DNA of 64,000 nucleotides from CAYTBN01 sp964542165 (GTDB lineage Bacteria > Myxococcota_A > UBA796 > UBA9615 > CAYRNR01). Positions 43,789-53,333 of the stretch are shown in pieces. The position numbers and the translations under genes were made by a program. Each line of letters begins with the position of its first letter. The stretch's first letter is position 1. The notes beneath the pieces were generated by a model that ran no database searches, was not told the origin of the DNA, and saw nothing but the letters and a program-made list of their open reading frames with translations. The stretch lies in contig CAZITQ010000016.1 of NCBI GenBank assembly GCA_964542165.1, forward strand, positions 3,759 through 67,758, in the 5' to 3' direction.

Positions 43789-44850
43789 CTACGGATCGAT
43801 GGGTTCGGTCAGATCGATGTCGATATCGAGCATCTGCCCCGGGTGGAGGTCGAGGCGCTGGGTATAGGTGCCGAGCTCGGGGTGGAAGACGTGGATCGCC
43901 GGAGCCCCGTCCGCCGGCAAGGGGACGTCGGCCAGGGAGAAGCGGCCGTCCAGGTCGGTGGCCGCGGCGGCGGGGTGGACCAGGAGGTAGGCGGTCTCCC
44001 AGGGGTGGTGCTCACAGGAGACGTGCAGTAGCCCTGGGCGGGTGGGCAGCACCGGCTGCTCGGAGACCCCGGGGTCCAGCTCCACCCGGAAGGCCTGCTC
44101 CCCCGAGGCGTCCTTCGCCACCAGGGTATGGGTCAACTCGTCCGCGTTGGCCATCCGCAGGGCGACCCCGGGGGGAAAGGCCTGGGCCCGGGGTGCGAGA
44201 CGACATCCGTCCACGGCCAGCGCGGGCCCGTCCGCCCGGTCCGAGGCCGCCGCGGAAGCCGCCCCATCGACCCACACCAGGCCCTCCACCAGGTGGCCGT
44301 CCGCCACCACCACGGCGCCGGCGGGGTGCTCGGGGCAGAGCCGGCGATCGGACGTGGGCACCACCACCTCGTCCTGCACCATCCCCCGGTAGTCCACCCG
44401 TCCCCGGATCGTCACCACCCCCGCGCTCGCGCCCCCGGCCACCGCTGCCTCGGGGAGCTCGCCCTCGGCCGCGGCCATCGCCAGCAGCCCGTCGCCGTCC
44501 GCCGCGCCCAGCGCGCCCCCCTTCTCGCTGCCCACGGCCGGCCTCGCATCCACCTCGACCCGCGACGGGCGCCGGGGCGCTTCGGGGGTCGCAGCCTCCA
44601 CGGCCCGTCCCGCCTCGGCCGCCCCCGCCGGATCCGCGGCAGGCTCCCCGAAGGCCTCGGCGCTGCCCTCACCGCGGTCCACCGCCCGCTGGTGGTAGAG
44701 CTGCACCCCCACCAGCACCACGGCCGCGACGATCAGCAGAAACCAGTTGGACTGGTACCAGGCGGCGGGAGAACCGCCCCTGGCCTTGCCCTTGCGGGAC
44801 CGGCCCTTCGCGGACCGGCGCTTGCCCTTGTTCCCCCCGCGCGCAGCCAT
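43789..44850 (-). CDS. Membrane-anchored protein with cupredoxin-like and carboxypeptidase-regulatory-like parts
   Basis: 353 residues. A very basic cytoplasmic N-terminus (1-30) precedes one transmembrane helix, NWFLLIVAAVVLVGVQLYHQ. An Ala/Glu/Pro-rich spacer follows to about 140. The domain then shows VTIRGRVDYRGMV, RLCPEHPAGAVVVADG, LRMANADELTHTLVAKD and LLHVSCEHHPWETAYLLVHP, the last resembling a type 1 copper site (His in ELTH; Cys and His in SCEHH). The end (LDGRFSLADVPLPADG) is the carboxypeptidase-regulatory-like pattern. It starts 3 bases after the RSH gene. A periplasmic electron-transfer or metal role is inference. Confidence 0.75.
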   Translation of the reverse strand: MAARGGNKGKRRSAKGRSRKGKARGGSPAAWYQSNWFLLIVAAVVLVGVQLYHQRAVDRGEGSAEAFGEPAADPAGAAEAGRAVEAATPEAPRRPSRVEVDARPAVGSEKGGALGAADGDGLLAMAAAEGELPEAAVAGGASAGVVTIRGRVDYRGMVQDEVVVPTSDRRLCPEHPAGAVVVADGHLVEGLVWVDGAASAAASDRADGPALAVDGCRLAPRAQAFPPGVALRMANADELTHTLVAKDASGEQAFRVELDPGVSEQPVLPTRPGLLHVSCEHHPWETAYLLVHPAAAATDLDGRFSLADVPLPADGAPAIHVFHPELGTYTQRLDLHPGQMLDIDIDLTEPIDP

Positions 44851-44853
44851 GCC

Positions 44854-47133
44854 CTACGCCGAGCCCCGGACGCTCACCGACGTGATTCCGGGGATCGCCT
44901 CCAGCCTCTGGGCCACCTCCTCGCGGTCGGTCAGGGCGTTGAGCTCCAGGTTGGCGTAGCCCCGGGCGACGCCCCCCTCCTCGGTCATCAGCTTGATCGA
45001 CTGGGCGTCGATCTTGATCTCCGACAGCACCGCCGAGATCGCCAGCAGCAGGCCGCTGCGGTCGCTCCCGAGGATGTCGTAGCGCACGGTCTCCATCCGC
45101 GGGGGGCCGGTCCACGTCGCCTTGGCCATCTGCACCGGCCAGAAGTCCACCATCTGGCGGATGGCCCTGCAGGTCCGGCGGTGGATGGTCGCCCCCCGGC
45201 GCCGGGCCGTATGGGCGACGATCACGTCCCCGAACTGGGGCCGGCAGCAGCCGGCGAGGCGCACGGGGATCGGGTAGCGCAGCCCCTCGATCTCCAGCGG
45301 CATGTTGGAGGGTTCGTAGGCCTGGGCGTACTCCCCCACCACCTCACCCACGGTGGTGCGGATCGAGTCCTCGTCGTCCAGCTCCAGGGTGTCGCTGACC
45401 TGGTCGTCGGACATGATGTCCTCGCGGCCGAGGACCTTGACCAGGGTCCGCACCTGCTCGGGGGGTACGACCTGGGCCAGGAACGGGATCACGTGGTCGT
45501 AGTCCAGGCGTCCGGCGTGCAGGTCGGCCCCGAAGGCCAGGGAGTTGTCGTACTCCATGATCTTCAGCAGCTCTTCGAAGGCGGGCATGTCGTCCCGCAG
45601 GGCGATGCCCAGTCGACGGCGACAGAAGGTGATGAAGCGGCCGACCTCGGCCCGGCACGCCTTGCGCTCCATGCGCTGGAGCGACCGCCGCAGGGCGATG
45701 GTGGACCGGTTGGTGGTCACCCAGCCCAGTCGCTGGACCGACGGCTCGGTGGCCTCGTCGGTGAGGATCCGCACCCGGTTGCCCGAGTGCAGCACGGTCT
45801 TGAGCGGCTTGGTGTGCCCGTCCACCTCCGCGGTCCGGGCCTGGTCGCCCACCTCGGTGTGGATCTGGTAGGCGAAGTCCAGGGCGGTGGATCCCTCGGG
45901 CAGCTTGAGCTTGTGCCCCGCCGGCGTGAACACGTCGATCTCGGGGAACTGCACCCGCTGGGCCAGGTCGAACAGCCTCCCCGAGCCGATGCTCTGGAAG
46001 GAGTCGACCAGCTCGTCGAGGAAGCTGGTGTCCTCCACCTTGCCCGATCGCATCTGGGAGACCACGCCGATGTGGTTGGCGGTGTGCATCTCCTCGGTGC
46101 GAATCAGCAGCTGGATCTTGGGGATCCCCGGCCCCGTGCACAGGGTGTGCAGCGACTGGTACCCGTTGACCTTGGGATTGTTGATGAAGTCGCGGAAGCG
46201 GGCGGGCAGGTGGACGAACTTGCGGTGCACCAGGTTGACGGTGCGGAAGCAGGCGTCCACGTCGTCGACGATCAGGCAGAGGTTGAAGTTGCAGCCCTCG
46301 TCCAGCCGGGTGAGGGGCAGACCGTCGTTCTGCATGGCCTCGAAGATGGTGTAGACCCCCTTGTGGTAGAAGATCGACGAGCAGCGGATCCCCATCCCCT
46401 TGAGCGTCGATCGGATGTCCTTGACGATGCGGTCGACCCGACGGCCCGTGCGCTTCTCGTTGGGGCCCAGCCACCGCGACACGGTCTTGTAGACGTCGGG
46501 CTGCAGGACCCGCATCACGTGGTCCTCCATCACCCGCGCCTCCTTGAAGAAGCCCAGCCGCGAGGCGATGGGGACGTAGAACTGCAGGGTCTCCTTGGCG
46601 ATTCGCTCCTGCTTGTCCTGCCGGAAGCAGTCGACCGATTTGATGTTGTCCACCCGGTCGAAGATCTTGATCACGATGGTCCGCAGGTCCTCGGTGACCG
46701 AGTTGACCAGCAGGTGGTTCAGGGTCTGCAGCTTGGTGTCGGCCGGGTTGCCCCCCTCCCGGCGCAGCTTGGTCATCCCGCCGACGATGTGGGCCACGTC
46801 GGCACCGAAGCGCTCCTCGAGCACGTCCACGGTCAGGCCGAAGGACTCGTCGGCGTCCTCGACGGTGTCGTGGAGGATGGCCGCGGCCACGGACACGTCG
46901 TCCATCCAGTGCTCGGCTGCCTCCAGCGCCACGGACAGGGGGTGGATGATGTACGCCTCGCCGGTCTTCTTGCGTCGCTGCTTGGCGTGGACCTCGGTGG
47001 CCAGGGCGTAGGCCTCGCGCACCATGGGCAGATTGGGGTAGGGGTTGTGGGCGTCGAGGGTGTCCAGGATCGCGTGGAAGATGCGGGTATTCCGCCGGTT
47101 CTCGAGCCCGAGGAATCGGCCGGTGATGCCCAT
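44854..47133 (-). CDS. rsh: RelA/SpoT homologue with intact hydrolase and degenerate synthetase site
   Basis: 759 residues from ATG 47131-47133 (AGGTACGA upstream; GTG 47166 would sit at the predicted transcript start). Order: HD hydrolase (YIIHP, ILHDTVED, FDRVDN) with all metal ligands; synthetase fold (HKGVYTIFEAM, INNPKVNGYQSLHT, LIRTEEMH); TGS (VFTPAGHKLKLPEGSTALDF); zinc-finger region (AGCCRPQFGDVI, HRRTC); C-terminal ACT. By alignment with E. coli SpoT from memory, the synthetase catalytic Asp falls on Cys, the Glu of the MAExG motif on His and the Lys of SIYxKM on Ala. It should hydrolyse (p)ppGpp but may not make it. Overall length is normal. Confidence 0.88.
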   Translation of the reverse strand: MGITGRFLGLENRRNTRIFHAILDTLDAHNPYPNLPMVREAYALATEVHAKQRRKKTGEAYIIHPLSVALEAAEHWMDDVSVAAAILHDTVEDADESFGLTVDVLEERFGADVAHIVGGMTKLRREGGNPADTKLQTLNHLLVNSVTEDLRTIVIKIFDRVDNIKSVDCFRQDKQERIAKETLQFYVPIASRLGFFKEARVMEDHVMRVLQPDVYKTVSRWLGPNEKRTGRRVDRIVKDIRSTLKGMGIRCSSIFYHKGVYTIFEAMQNDGLPLTRLDEGCNFNLCLIVDDVDACFRTVNLVHRKFVHLPARFRDFINNPKVNGYQSLHTLCTGPGIPKIQLLIRTEEMHTANHIGVVSQMRSGKVEDTSFLDELVDSFQSIGSGRLFDLAQRVQFPEIDVFTPAGHKLKLPEGSTALDFAYQIHTEVGDQARTAEVDGHTKPLKTVLHSGNRVRILTDEATEPSVQRLGWVTTNRSTIALRRSLQRMERKACRAEVGRFITFCRRRLGIALRDDMPAFEELLKIMEYDNSLAFGADLHAGRLDYDHVIPFLAQVVPPEQVRTLVKVLGREDIMSDDQVSDTLELDDEDSIRTTVGEVVGEYAQAYEPSNMPLEIEGLRYPIPVRLAGCCRPQFGDVIVAHTARRRGATIHRRTCRAIRQMVDFWPVQMAKATWTGPPRMETVRYDILGSDRSGLLLAISAVLSEIKIDAQSIKLMTEEGGVARGYANLELNALTDREEVAQRLEAIPGITSVSVRGSA

Positions 47134-47174
47134 TCGTACCTGCCGGGCGGCCGCGCCTCCCTCCACTGCGGCTG

Positions 47175-47203
47175 ATTATGCACCCCCTTTGGTGGACTTC
47201 CAA
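47175..47203 (-). promoter_or_regulatory. Promoter of the RSH gene
   Basis: On the minus strand TTGGAA (plus 47198-47203) and CATAAT (47175-47180) are 17 bases apart. Both boxes match sigma-70 consensus at four or five of six positions. The predicted start near 47168 gives a 35-base leader before the ATG at 47133 and argues against GTG 47166 as the start codon. Confidence 0.55.
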
Positions 47204-47386
47204 GGGCACGCGCATACGCGGTGCGCACCGCGCGGGGTCCCTTTCTACCCCGTGGCCTGGTGTGCCTCCTGCAATACTTCGGGTGGATTGGACGTCCAAC
47301 ACCCCGCGGCGGGCTCTCGGGAAGGGGCGAGCCGCGAACGGCGACCCATCCGTTGTAGGATGCGGCGCGCGAGGAGGGTGATCCCG

Positions 47387-48796
47387 ATGGGTGCACGCAG
47401 GATCTTGGCCGTGCTAGCGGTTGCCGGAACCCTGGGGCTGGGTAGTTGCTCGGAGACCCAGCTGTCCAACGCCATCGCCCAGATCGAGGTCAGTCCCGGC
47501 TCCGTCACCTTCGGCGAGGCGAACCTGCTGACGATCGCCAACTCTGGCCTCATGGTGTCGAACGTGGGCAACGGCCCACTGCACTTCCTGGCCGTGGAGG
47601 TGGTGGACAACGACGACCACTCCTTCTGGGTCTCCGCCGAGCCCCAGTCGATTCCCCCCGGTGACGACTGGACCCTGACCGTGTCTTTCGCCCCCACGGC
47701 CGAGGAGGAGCTGTCGGCCATCCTGCGGCTGACCACCAACTCGGAGACCGAGGCGGTGCTCGACATCCCGCTGGGCGGCGTCGGGGTGCGACCGGTGCTG
47801 GACGTGACGCCGTCGGCCCTGCACTTCGACACCTCCGAGGGCGCGGTCTTCGAGAACAAGACCGTGGTGCTCGAGAGCCAGGGCAGCGGGGCGGTGATCG
47901 TCGAGGACATCGAGATCCACGACGACGCCATGGGCGCGTTCTCCTACGACCTGCCCGCGACCGTGGACCTGCCCTACTCGCTGGAACCCGGGCTCTCCAT
48001 CGAACTGGAGATCGGCCACGAGCCGAGCATCGGCGAGGCCTACGGAGCCACGGTCCACGTCTACTCCAACGACATCAACGACGAGGACCAGTCCATCACG
48101 CTGGCCGCCAGCGGCCAGGGCACCGGCGGCGAGCCCCCCGAGGTGCAGATCACCGAGCCCTCCAGCGGATTCGCCATCGAGGAGGGGGGCAGCTTCGACC
48201 TGGCCGGGATCGTCACCGACAACGAGCAGGAGCCGCCGACCCTGGTGGTCTACTTCCAGTCCGACATCCAGGGGAACCTGGGACAGGTGCTCCCCGATGC
48301 GGACGGCAACGTGGCCCTGGACGACGTGACGCTGGAGCTCGGCAGCCATACGGTGTCCTTGATGGCCATCGACAACCAGTCCAACGTGGGCAGCGCCTCG
48401 ATCAACGTGCTGGTGTGGGAGGAAGGGCAGACCTTCGACTACGTGATCTCGGGCGGCGACACGCCCTATCACTACTTCATGGTGGACGACGACATCGCCT
48501 TCTACCTCAACGGGTCGCTGGTCTACCTGGACGACGACGGCAACCAGAACCTGCACGCGCCGGTGGGGATCACCGCCACCCCGGGGGACACCCTGCGGAT
48601 CGTGGCCACCGACGTGCTGGCCTGCACCAAGCAGCTGGACGCGCTGTACCTCCACCTCAACGACGCCAACATCCAGCCGCTCAACAGCTCGATCCTGGTG
48701 TCGGCCTGCGACGACCACGAGGACTACGACCCCGGCTACACCGGCCCATGGCCCAACGACTTCCTGGACGAGCAGTACGTGGTCACCACGCCCTAG
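47387..48796 (+). CDS. Lipoprotein with ASH/HYDIN-type Ig-like domains
   Basis: 469 residues from ATG 47387 after GAGGAGGGTGATCCC. Lipobox LGSC (about 20). Two tandem choice-of-anchor/ASH domains follow: IEVSPGSVTFGEANLL ... PTAEEELSAILRLTTN and LDVTPSALHFDTSEGAVFEN ... VYSNDINDEDQSITL. Next comes an Ig-like segment (PEVQITEPSSGFAIEEGGS), then a C-terminal region with CTKQLDALYLHLND. These Ig-like folds act as adhesive or structural spacers on the cell surface. First of three plus-strand lipoprotein genes with short or negative gaps. Confidence 0.85.
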   Translation: MGARRILAVLAVAGTLGLGSCSETQLSNAIAQIEVSPGSVTFGEANLLTIANSGLMVSNVGNGPLHFLAVEVVDNDDHSFWVSAEPQSIPPGDDWTLTVSFAPTAEEELSAILRLTTNSETEAVLDIPLGGVGVRPVLDVTPSALHFDTSEGAVFENKTVVLESQGSGAVIVEDIEIHDDAMGAFSYDLPATVDLPYSLEPGLSIELEIGHEPSIGEAYGATVHVYSNDINDEDQSITLAASGQGTGGEPPEVQITEPSSGFAIEEGGSFDLAGIVTDNEQEPPTLVVYFQSDIQGNLGQVLPDADGNVALDDVTLELGSHTVSLMAIDNQSNVGSASINVLVWEEGQTFDYVISGGDTPYHYFMVDDDIAFYLNGSLVYLDDDGNQNLHAPVGITATPGDTLRIVATDVLACTKQLDALYLHLNDANIQPLNSSILVSACDDHEDYDPGYTGPWPNDFLDEQYVVTTP

Positions 48797-48809
48797 GAGG
48801 GAGACGACG

Positions 48810-49352
48810 ATGACGAGCACACTCATCTCGCTGCTCCGTAGACGGGGGTGGATCGCCCTGCTGAGCCTCTGGCTCGTGAGCGGGGGCTGCCTGTGCTACG
48901 GCGGGGGCGAGCCGCCGCCCGAGGACGACGACGACGACGACGACGACGGCACCAACAACACCGAGTACCCCGAGTACGATGTGGCCGGGTTCTACCTGGA
49001 CCTGGGGGTGGATCTGGGCGACGACCTCTACGGCGGGATCGTGATCACCGAGAACGGCCGGATCAGCGAGTGGTCCGGCATCGACGGGGTCCACCAGGAG
49101 GAGGAGTGGCTGGCGACCCTGTCCCAGGGGCAGCTGGACGCCCTGATCCTCGCCATCGACCCGCCCAGCTGGTTCGACTCGGACATCGACGAGCCCGGCG
49201 AGCCGGACTGCGTGCTGGAGTTCCGCCTGGGCACCGACGCCAACGTGGCCGTGCACAAGGCCGGCTCCATCCCCGTCCAGCTGGGCACCTTCTACTCGAC
49301 CCTGGTCGAGGTCCTCTCCATGTACGAGATCGACGATGGCTGCTCGAGCTGA
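48810..49352 (+). CDS. Small lipoprotein with poly-Asp linker
   Basis: 180 residues, ATG 48810 after GGAGGGAGACGAC. Signal peptide with lipobox SGGC (Cys 27), then CYGGGEPPPE and a run of eight Asp. The remaining 125 residues have no recognised motif (FYLDLGVDLGDDLYGGIVIT, then WLATLSQGQLDALILAIDPP). The gene's 3' end overlaps the next lipoprotein start by 17 bases. Function unknown. Confidence 0.78.
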   Translation: MTSTLISLLRRRGWIALLSLWLVSGGCLCYGGGEPPPEDDDDDDDDGTNNTEYPEYDVAGFYLDLGVDLGDDLYGGIVITENGRISEWSGIDGVHQEEEWLATLSQGQLDALILAIDPPSWFDSDIDEPGEPDCVLEFRLGTDANVAVHKAGSIPVQLGTFYSTLVEVLSMYEIDDGCSS

Positions 49353-51204
49353 CGTGGGCCATCGGGCTGGACTGGTCGCCCTCTCGGGGCTGCTGTTGCT
49401 GTCGATGGCCTGCAAGGAAGAACCCGACGAACACGACCCCGGCGACGGAAACGTCCAGCCCGGGGACTACGTGCTGGGCCTGGAGATCCGGCCCGCCGAG
49501 CTCACGATCGACAGGCTCACCACCTTCGACCTGCTGTGCGTGGGCGCCACGGACGACGGCTACCTGGCCACCCTGGACGACTGCACCTTCGAGGTGGTCG
49601 AGGGCGACGTGGTGGACCTGGACATCACCGGCAGGGTCACGCCGCAGGCCGTGGGCGAGACCACCGTGCGGGTGATCCGCGGGGACCTGGCGTCCCCGGC
49701 CACCCCGATCCGGGTGATCGAGCCCGGCTCCATCGACGTGCGAGTCACCGACCACGACGGCCACCCCCTCAACAACGCCACCGTCGAGGTGGGCCTGCCC
49801 ACGCCGCTGGCCAGCGGCACCACCGACGCCGACGGACGGGTGCACCTGGAGGGCGACTGGGAGGGCGCGGTGGACCTGGTGGTGGGCGCCGGTGGCCAGC
49901 TGACGACGGTGCTGCAACAGGTCAAGGCCCGCAACGTGATCGCCCCGCTGCGCTCCATGCGCAACGAGTACCCCCGGGCCCGGGCCCGGGGCACCGTGGA
50001 CTTCCCCGACGAACCGGACGTGGGCGAGATGGCCATCGCCGTGGCCCTGACCTCGACCCCGGTGGGCCCGGCGTTCACGTCGGTCAACGACTTCATGCCC
50101 GGCAACCGCACGGTCAGCGACTTCGGCATGGACGTCCAGCTGCCGTGGAACCTGGTGGTCAAGGACCTGGTCGACGACTTCTCGGCCCCGGTCTACGAGG
50201 GCACCTCGGTGCTGTCGGTGGCCGGCGGGTACTTCGATCTGGGGGAGGTGCTGGGCATCGCGGCCCAGGTCCAGGAGTACGGCCCCGGGGCGGTGTTCAA
50301 CATCATCGGGATCTACGCCGACCGGCTGATGCTGGGGCTCCATGGACCCTTCGAGGTGCCCTACGAGTTCCCGGGCACCTCGTCGGCGGTCGAGGGCATC
50401 GAGATCGGCCTGGACTGGCCGATGGACCGGGAGGTCGCGGTCACCCTGCTGACCCCGCCCCAGGACTTCTACACCATCGACCCGCCGACCATCCTGGCCT
50501 ACCGGGAGCTGGAGGACGACCTGGGCTGGGTCATCGCCGGCGTCGGCGTGGGCACCAAACCCTACTCCCATCCGGACGCCGACCCCCCCGGCGACGACGA
50601 CGACGATGACGACGACGGCACCTGGGAGATGCCCTGGCTGGCCGACGGCGACGAGCCCTGGGAGACCATCCCGGTGATCGAGGCCTCGGCGGGCCACGAC
50701 CTGGGTACGCCGTTCACCACCTACGGCGCCATGGCGGTGTACGAGGGGCTGAGCGAGACCGGGGACGCCACCCTGTCGTTCACCCCGCCGATGACCGGCA
50801 CCGACGCGGTCCTGCCGCCCTTCCTGCCGCTCTTCGAGGAACTCGACGTGGACACCCCTCGGGGCCACTTCTCCTGGGACGGCACCGAGGCCGCCGACAT
50901 GACCCGCTCGTACATCTACTACTGGGAGTACGTCGCGGGCGCCACCGACCCCGAGGACTGGTTCAAGGTCGAGGTCCTCGGCCCCGGCGGCCCGGGCGAG
51001 CTGACCCTGCCCGACTCGGTCATGGGCTTCACCCCGCCCCTCGATCCCTCCGGCCTGGACAACGCCTGGGTCCTGGACGCCATCGGCCTGCGCGCCACCG
51101 GCTACCAGGCCCTGGTCACCGACGACGGCCTCGAGGGCCTCGAGTCCTTCCAGCACATGACCAACCGGCGGTCGGTGGTCTCACGGCAGTGGGACGTGGA
51201 GTAG
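49336..51204 (+). CDS. Large lipoprotein with Ig/carboxypeptidase-regulatory-like domains
   Basis: 622 residues; ATG 49336 lies inside the end of the previous gene. Lipobox SMAC (Cys about 26). The N-terminal part is Ig-like: LEIRPAELTIDRLTTFDLLC, then VRVTDHDGHPLNNATVEVGL and GTTDADGRVHLEGDW, a carboxypeptidase-regulatory-like fold. The middle and end are strand-rich, with an internal poly-Asp tract (GDDDDDDDDGTWE) near residue 420 that separates two halves. No catalytic motif. Probably a surface protein secreted with its two operon partners. Confidence 0.82.
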   Translation: MAARADVGHRAGLVALSGLLLLSMACKEEPDEHDPGDGNVQPGDYVLGLEIRPAELTIDRLTTFDLLCVGATDDGYLATLDDCTFEVVEGDVVDLDITGRVTPQAVGETTVRVIRGDLASPATPIRVIEPGSIDVRVTDHDGHPLNNATVEVGLPTPLASGTTDADGRVHLEGDWEGAVDLVVGAGGQLTTVLQQVKARNVIAPLRSMRNEYPRARARGTVDFPDEPDVGEMAIAVALTSTPVGPAFTSVNDFMPGNRTVSDFGMDVQLPWNLVVKDLVDDFSAPVYEGTSVLSVAGGYFDLGEVLGIAAQVQEYGPGAVFNIIGIYADRLMLGLHGPFEVPYEFPGTSSAVEGIEIGLDWPMDREVAVTLLTPPQDFYTIDPPTILAYRELEDDLGWVIAGVGVGTKPYSHPDADPPGDDDDDDDDGTWEMPWLADGDEPWETIPVIEASAGHDLGTPFTTYGAMAVYEGLSETGDATLSFTPPMTGTDAVLPPFLPLFEELDVDTPRGHFSWDGTEAADMTRSYIYYWEYVAGATDPEDWFKVEVLGPGGPGELTLPDSVMGFTPPLDPSGLDNAWVLDAIGLRATGYQALVTDDGLEGLESFQHMTNRRSVVSRQWDVE

Positions 51205-51248
51205 GCACTCCTGGGAAGAACCGACGCACAGCGCGTCAGCGGTGGCTC

Positions 51249-53333
51249 CTAGAGACGGAGGAGAGCCTCATCATACGCGCTCACGTGGGAGAGGAACTCC
51301 GTCAAATCTGCGCCGTCCAGTTCGCGGTGACGGGTTCCGTGGTAGCTCGCAGGATCGACGATTCGCCCGGAGGACTCCAGTTCGTAGTGCAGGTGGGGGG
51401 TGCTGGTTCGACCGGTGTATCCACTGCTTCCGACCACCTGTCCGGCCCTGACCCTCGTGCCGACGGTGACTCCGGGATCGACCTGCTCCAGATGCAGATA
51501 CCGCGCGATGGTTCCATCCCCGTTTCGAAGCTCGAGGCAGTTGCCGTTGTACTTGAAGTTCCAGGTGGTTCGCAGGACTACCGCGTCGCGCGAGGCGAGG
51601 ACTGGGGTTCCGACGGGTGCACGGAAATCCCAGCCACTGTGGCCACGGCCGTCCCCCAACACGGCGGTGATCTGCTCGTAGTCCTCGATTGGAGTGTCCC
51701 TGAGTCGTGGAGCGATTTCCCTGCCGGTATCGTCCCAGTAGCTCCCGAAGCGGTCATCTTCCCGCTGGTAATAGTAGGCCCGGTGTTCCGCCCCCTTCTT
51801 CTGGCTGACGTACCGGAGTGCTGCGATTCGGACCCGGTACCCCATAACGGGCTCGTAGAGTAGGCGGAGCTCATCGCCCGCTCGCAGGTCCCGCTCCCGG
51901 TCGAGGAACCAGACCAGGATCCGCTGCGCCGTCGCGGTGATCCAGACGTTGTGCTGGCCGGGGACCTCTCGTTCGATGGTGATGGCCAGGTTGGTGTCGA
52001 GCAGGGCGCTGAGACCCTCGAGGTCGGCAAAGCCCTCGATCTCGTTCCCGGGGGTGGCCGGCTCAGGGGGGAGGAGTTCGGGGGTCGACCGCGACTCCGC
52101 GCCCTCGCTGGTTGCCGCTCCCCCTCCCGCATCCTCCCCGGCTCGCGGGGTTTCGGGGAGCTCTGGGCTGGCAGCGTCGGACCGAAACAGCTGCGGCACC
52201 CCGAGGGCGAGCATGACCAGCCCGACAACGAGAACGCACGCACCCACTCCGTACACGAGCCGGCGGCCTGGAGCTGCATCCTTGGGCCGGTCTTGATTGA
52301 GATCCCGCACCGCGCGGTCCGTCTCGTGTCGTCCGTCGTCTCGATCCGGGACGCTGGCTGCGACCGCAGCCGATGCGGCAGCGAGTCGAGCCACGAAAGC
52401 AGGGATCGAGGGTGGACGCTCGTTGGGATCGGCGGAGAGCGCGGGAGCGAGTGCTGCGACGAACTTCGCGGGTAGGTCAGCGCAGAACACAGAGGGAGAG
52501 GGGAGCTGCCGATTCGCCTTGAGTTCCAGTATTCGAAACTGCGGCGCGTCTGCATCCCAGGGCAACCGCCCCGCCAGCATCTCGTAGAGGATCATGCCCA
52601 GCGAGTAGATGTCCGCCCTTCGGTCCACGTCCTTGGCTTCGGTGTACTGCTCCGGCGCCATGTACTCGATGGTGCCCATGCCGGTGCCGGTGCGCGTTCG
52701 CGAGGCATCCAGGTCCTTGGCAATGCCGAAATCGATCACCTGAGGTTCACCGGTGGCGGAGATCAGGATGTTGTCGGGCTTGAGATCGCGGTGGACCACG
52801 CCTCGCTCGTGGGCGTGCCCCACAGCGTCCAGCAGTTTCTCGAACTGTGGCCATGCCCGATCCCACGGAATCGGCCCCACGGCCTCGCCGATGAACTCCG
52901 TCAGGGGGCGCCCTTCGACCAGGTCCATCACCAGCGCGAGACTGCCGCCGTCCACAACCAGGTCATGCACCTTCACGATCCCTGGGTGGTCGAGCTTGAG
53001 ACCGAGGGAGGCCTCCCGCTCGAAACGTCCCTGGTACTCGGTATTGCGCGCGTACTCGGAGCGCATGACCTTCACGGCCACGTCGCCCCCCTGGCGTTCC
53101 GCGATGCTCTCCGTGCGGTGACGACCCCGATAGACGGCGCCCATCCCGCCCTGACCGACCATACCCATCAACCGGTACGCACCCACCTCCGTGAGCGTCG
53201 CTGGATTGCTCGCCGCGCGGGCGCGCGATTCTGCCAGGACGATCCTCTTCTGCTCCTCGAACTCCTCGTCGGTGAGCACACCCTCCTTGCGGAGCGCAGC
53301 TAGTTGCTGGAGTTGATCAGCGGTAGTTGGCAT
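51249..53333 (-). CDS. SHOCT - Ser/Thr kinase - transmembrane - M23 peptidase fusion
   Basis: 694 residues from ATG 53331-53333. Residues 6-33 form a SHOCT module (LAALRKEGVLTDEEFEEQKR). The Hanks kinase (about 50-310) is complete: GQGGMGAVYRG, VAVKVM with the ATP Lys, VHRDLKPDNI, DFGIA and MGTIEYMAPEQY. One transmembrane helix (YGVGACVLVVGLVMLALGV) follows near 360, then an acidic Pro-rich spacer. The extracytoplasmic end is an M23/LytM peptidase with both zinc motifs, GHSGWDFRAPVG (HxxxD) and PHLHYEL (HxH). The kinase faces the cytoplasm and the peptidase the periplasm, an unusual pairing. Confidence 0.92.
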   Translation of the reverse strand: MPTTADQLQQLAALRKEGVLTDEEFEEQKRIVLAESRARAASNPATLTEVGAYRLMGMVGQGGMGAVYRGRHRTESIAERQGGDVAVKVMRSEYARNTEYQGRFEREASLGLKLDHPGIVKVHDLVVDGGSLALVMDLVEGRPLTEFIGEAVGPIPWDRAWPQFEKLLDAVGHAHERGVVHRDLKPDNILISATGEPQVIDFGIAKDLDASRTRTGTGMGTIEYMAPEQYTEAKDVDRRADIYSLGMILYEMLAGRLPWDADAPQFRILELKANRQLPSPSVFCADLPAKFVAALAPALSADPNERPPSIPAFVARLAAASAAVAASVPDRDDGRHETDRAVRDLNQDRPKDAAPGRRLVYGVGACVLVVGLVMLALGVPQLFRSDAASPELPETPRAGEDAGGGAATSEGAESRSTPELLPPEPATPGNEIEGFADLEGLSALLDTNLAITIEREVPGQHNVWITATAQRILVWFLDRERDLRAGDELRLLYEPVMGYRVRIAALRYVSQKKGAEHRAYYYQREDDRFGSYWDDTGREIAPRLRDTPIEDYEQITAVLGDGRGHSGWDFRAPVGTPVLASRDAVVLRTTWNFKYNGNCLELRNGDGTIARYLHLEQVDPGVTVGTRVRAGQVVGSSGYTGRTSTPHLHYELESSGRIVDPASYHGTRHRELDGADLTEFLSHVSAYDEALLRL

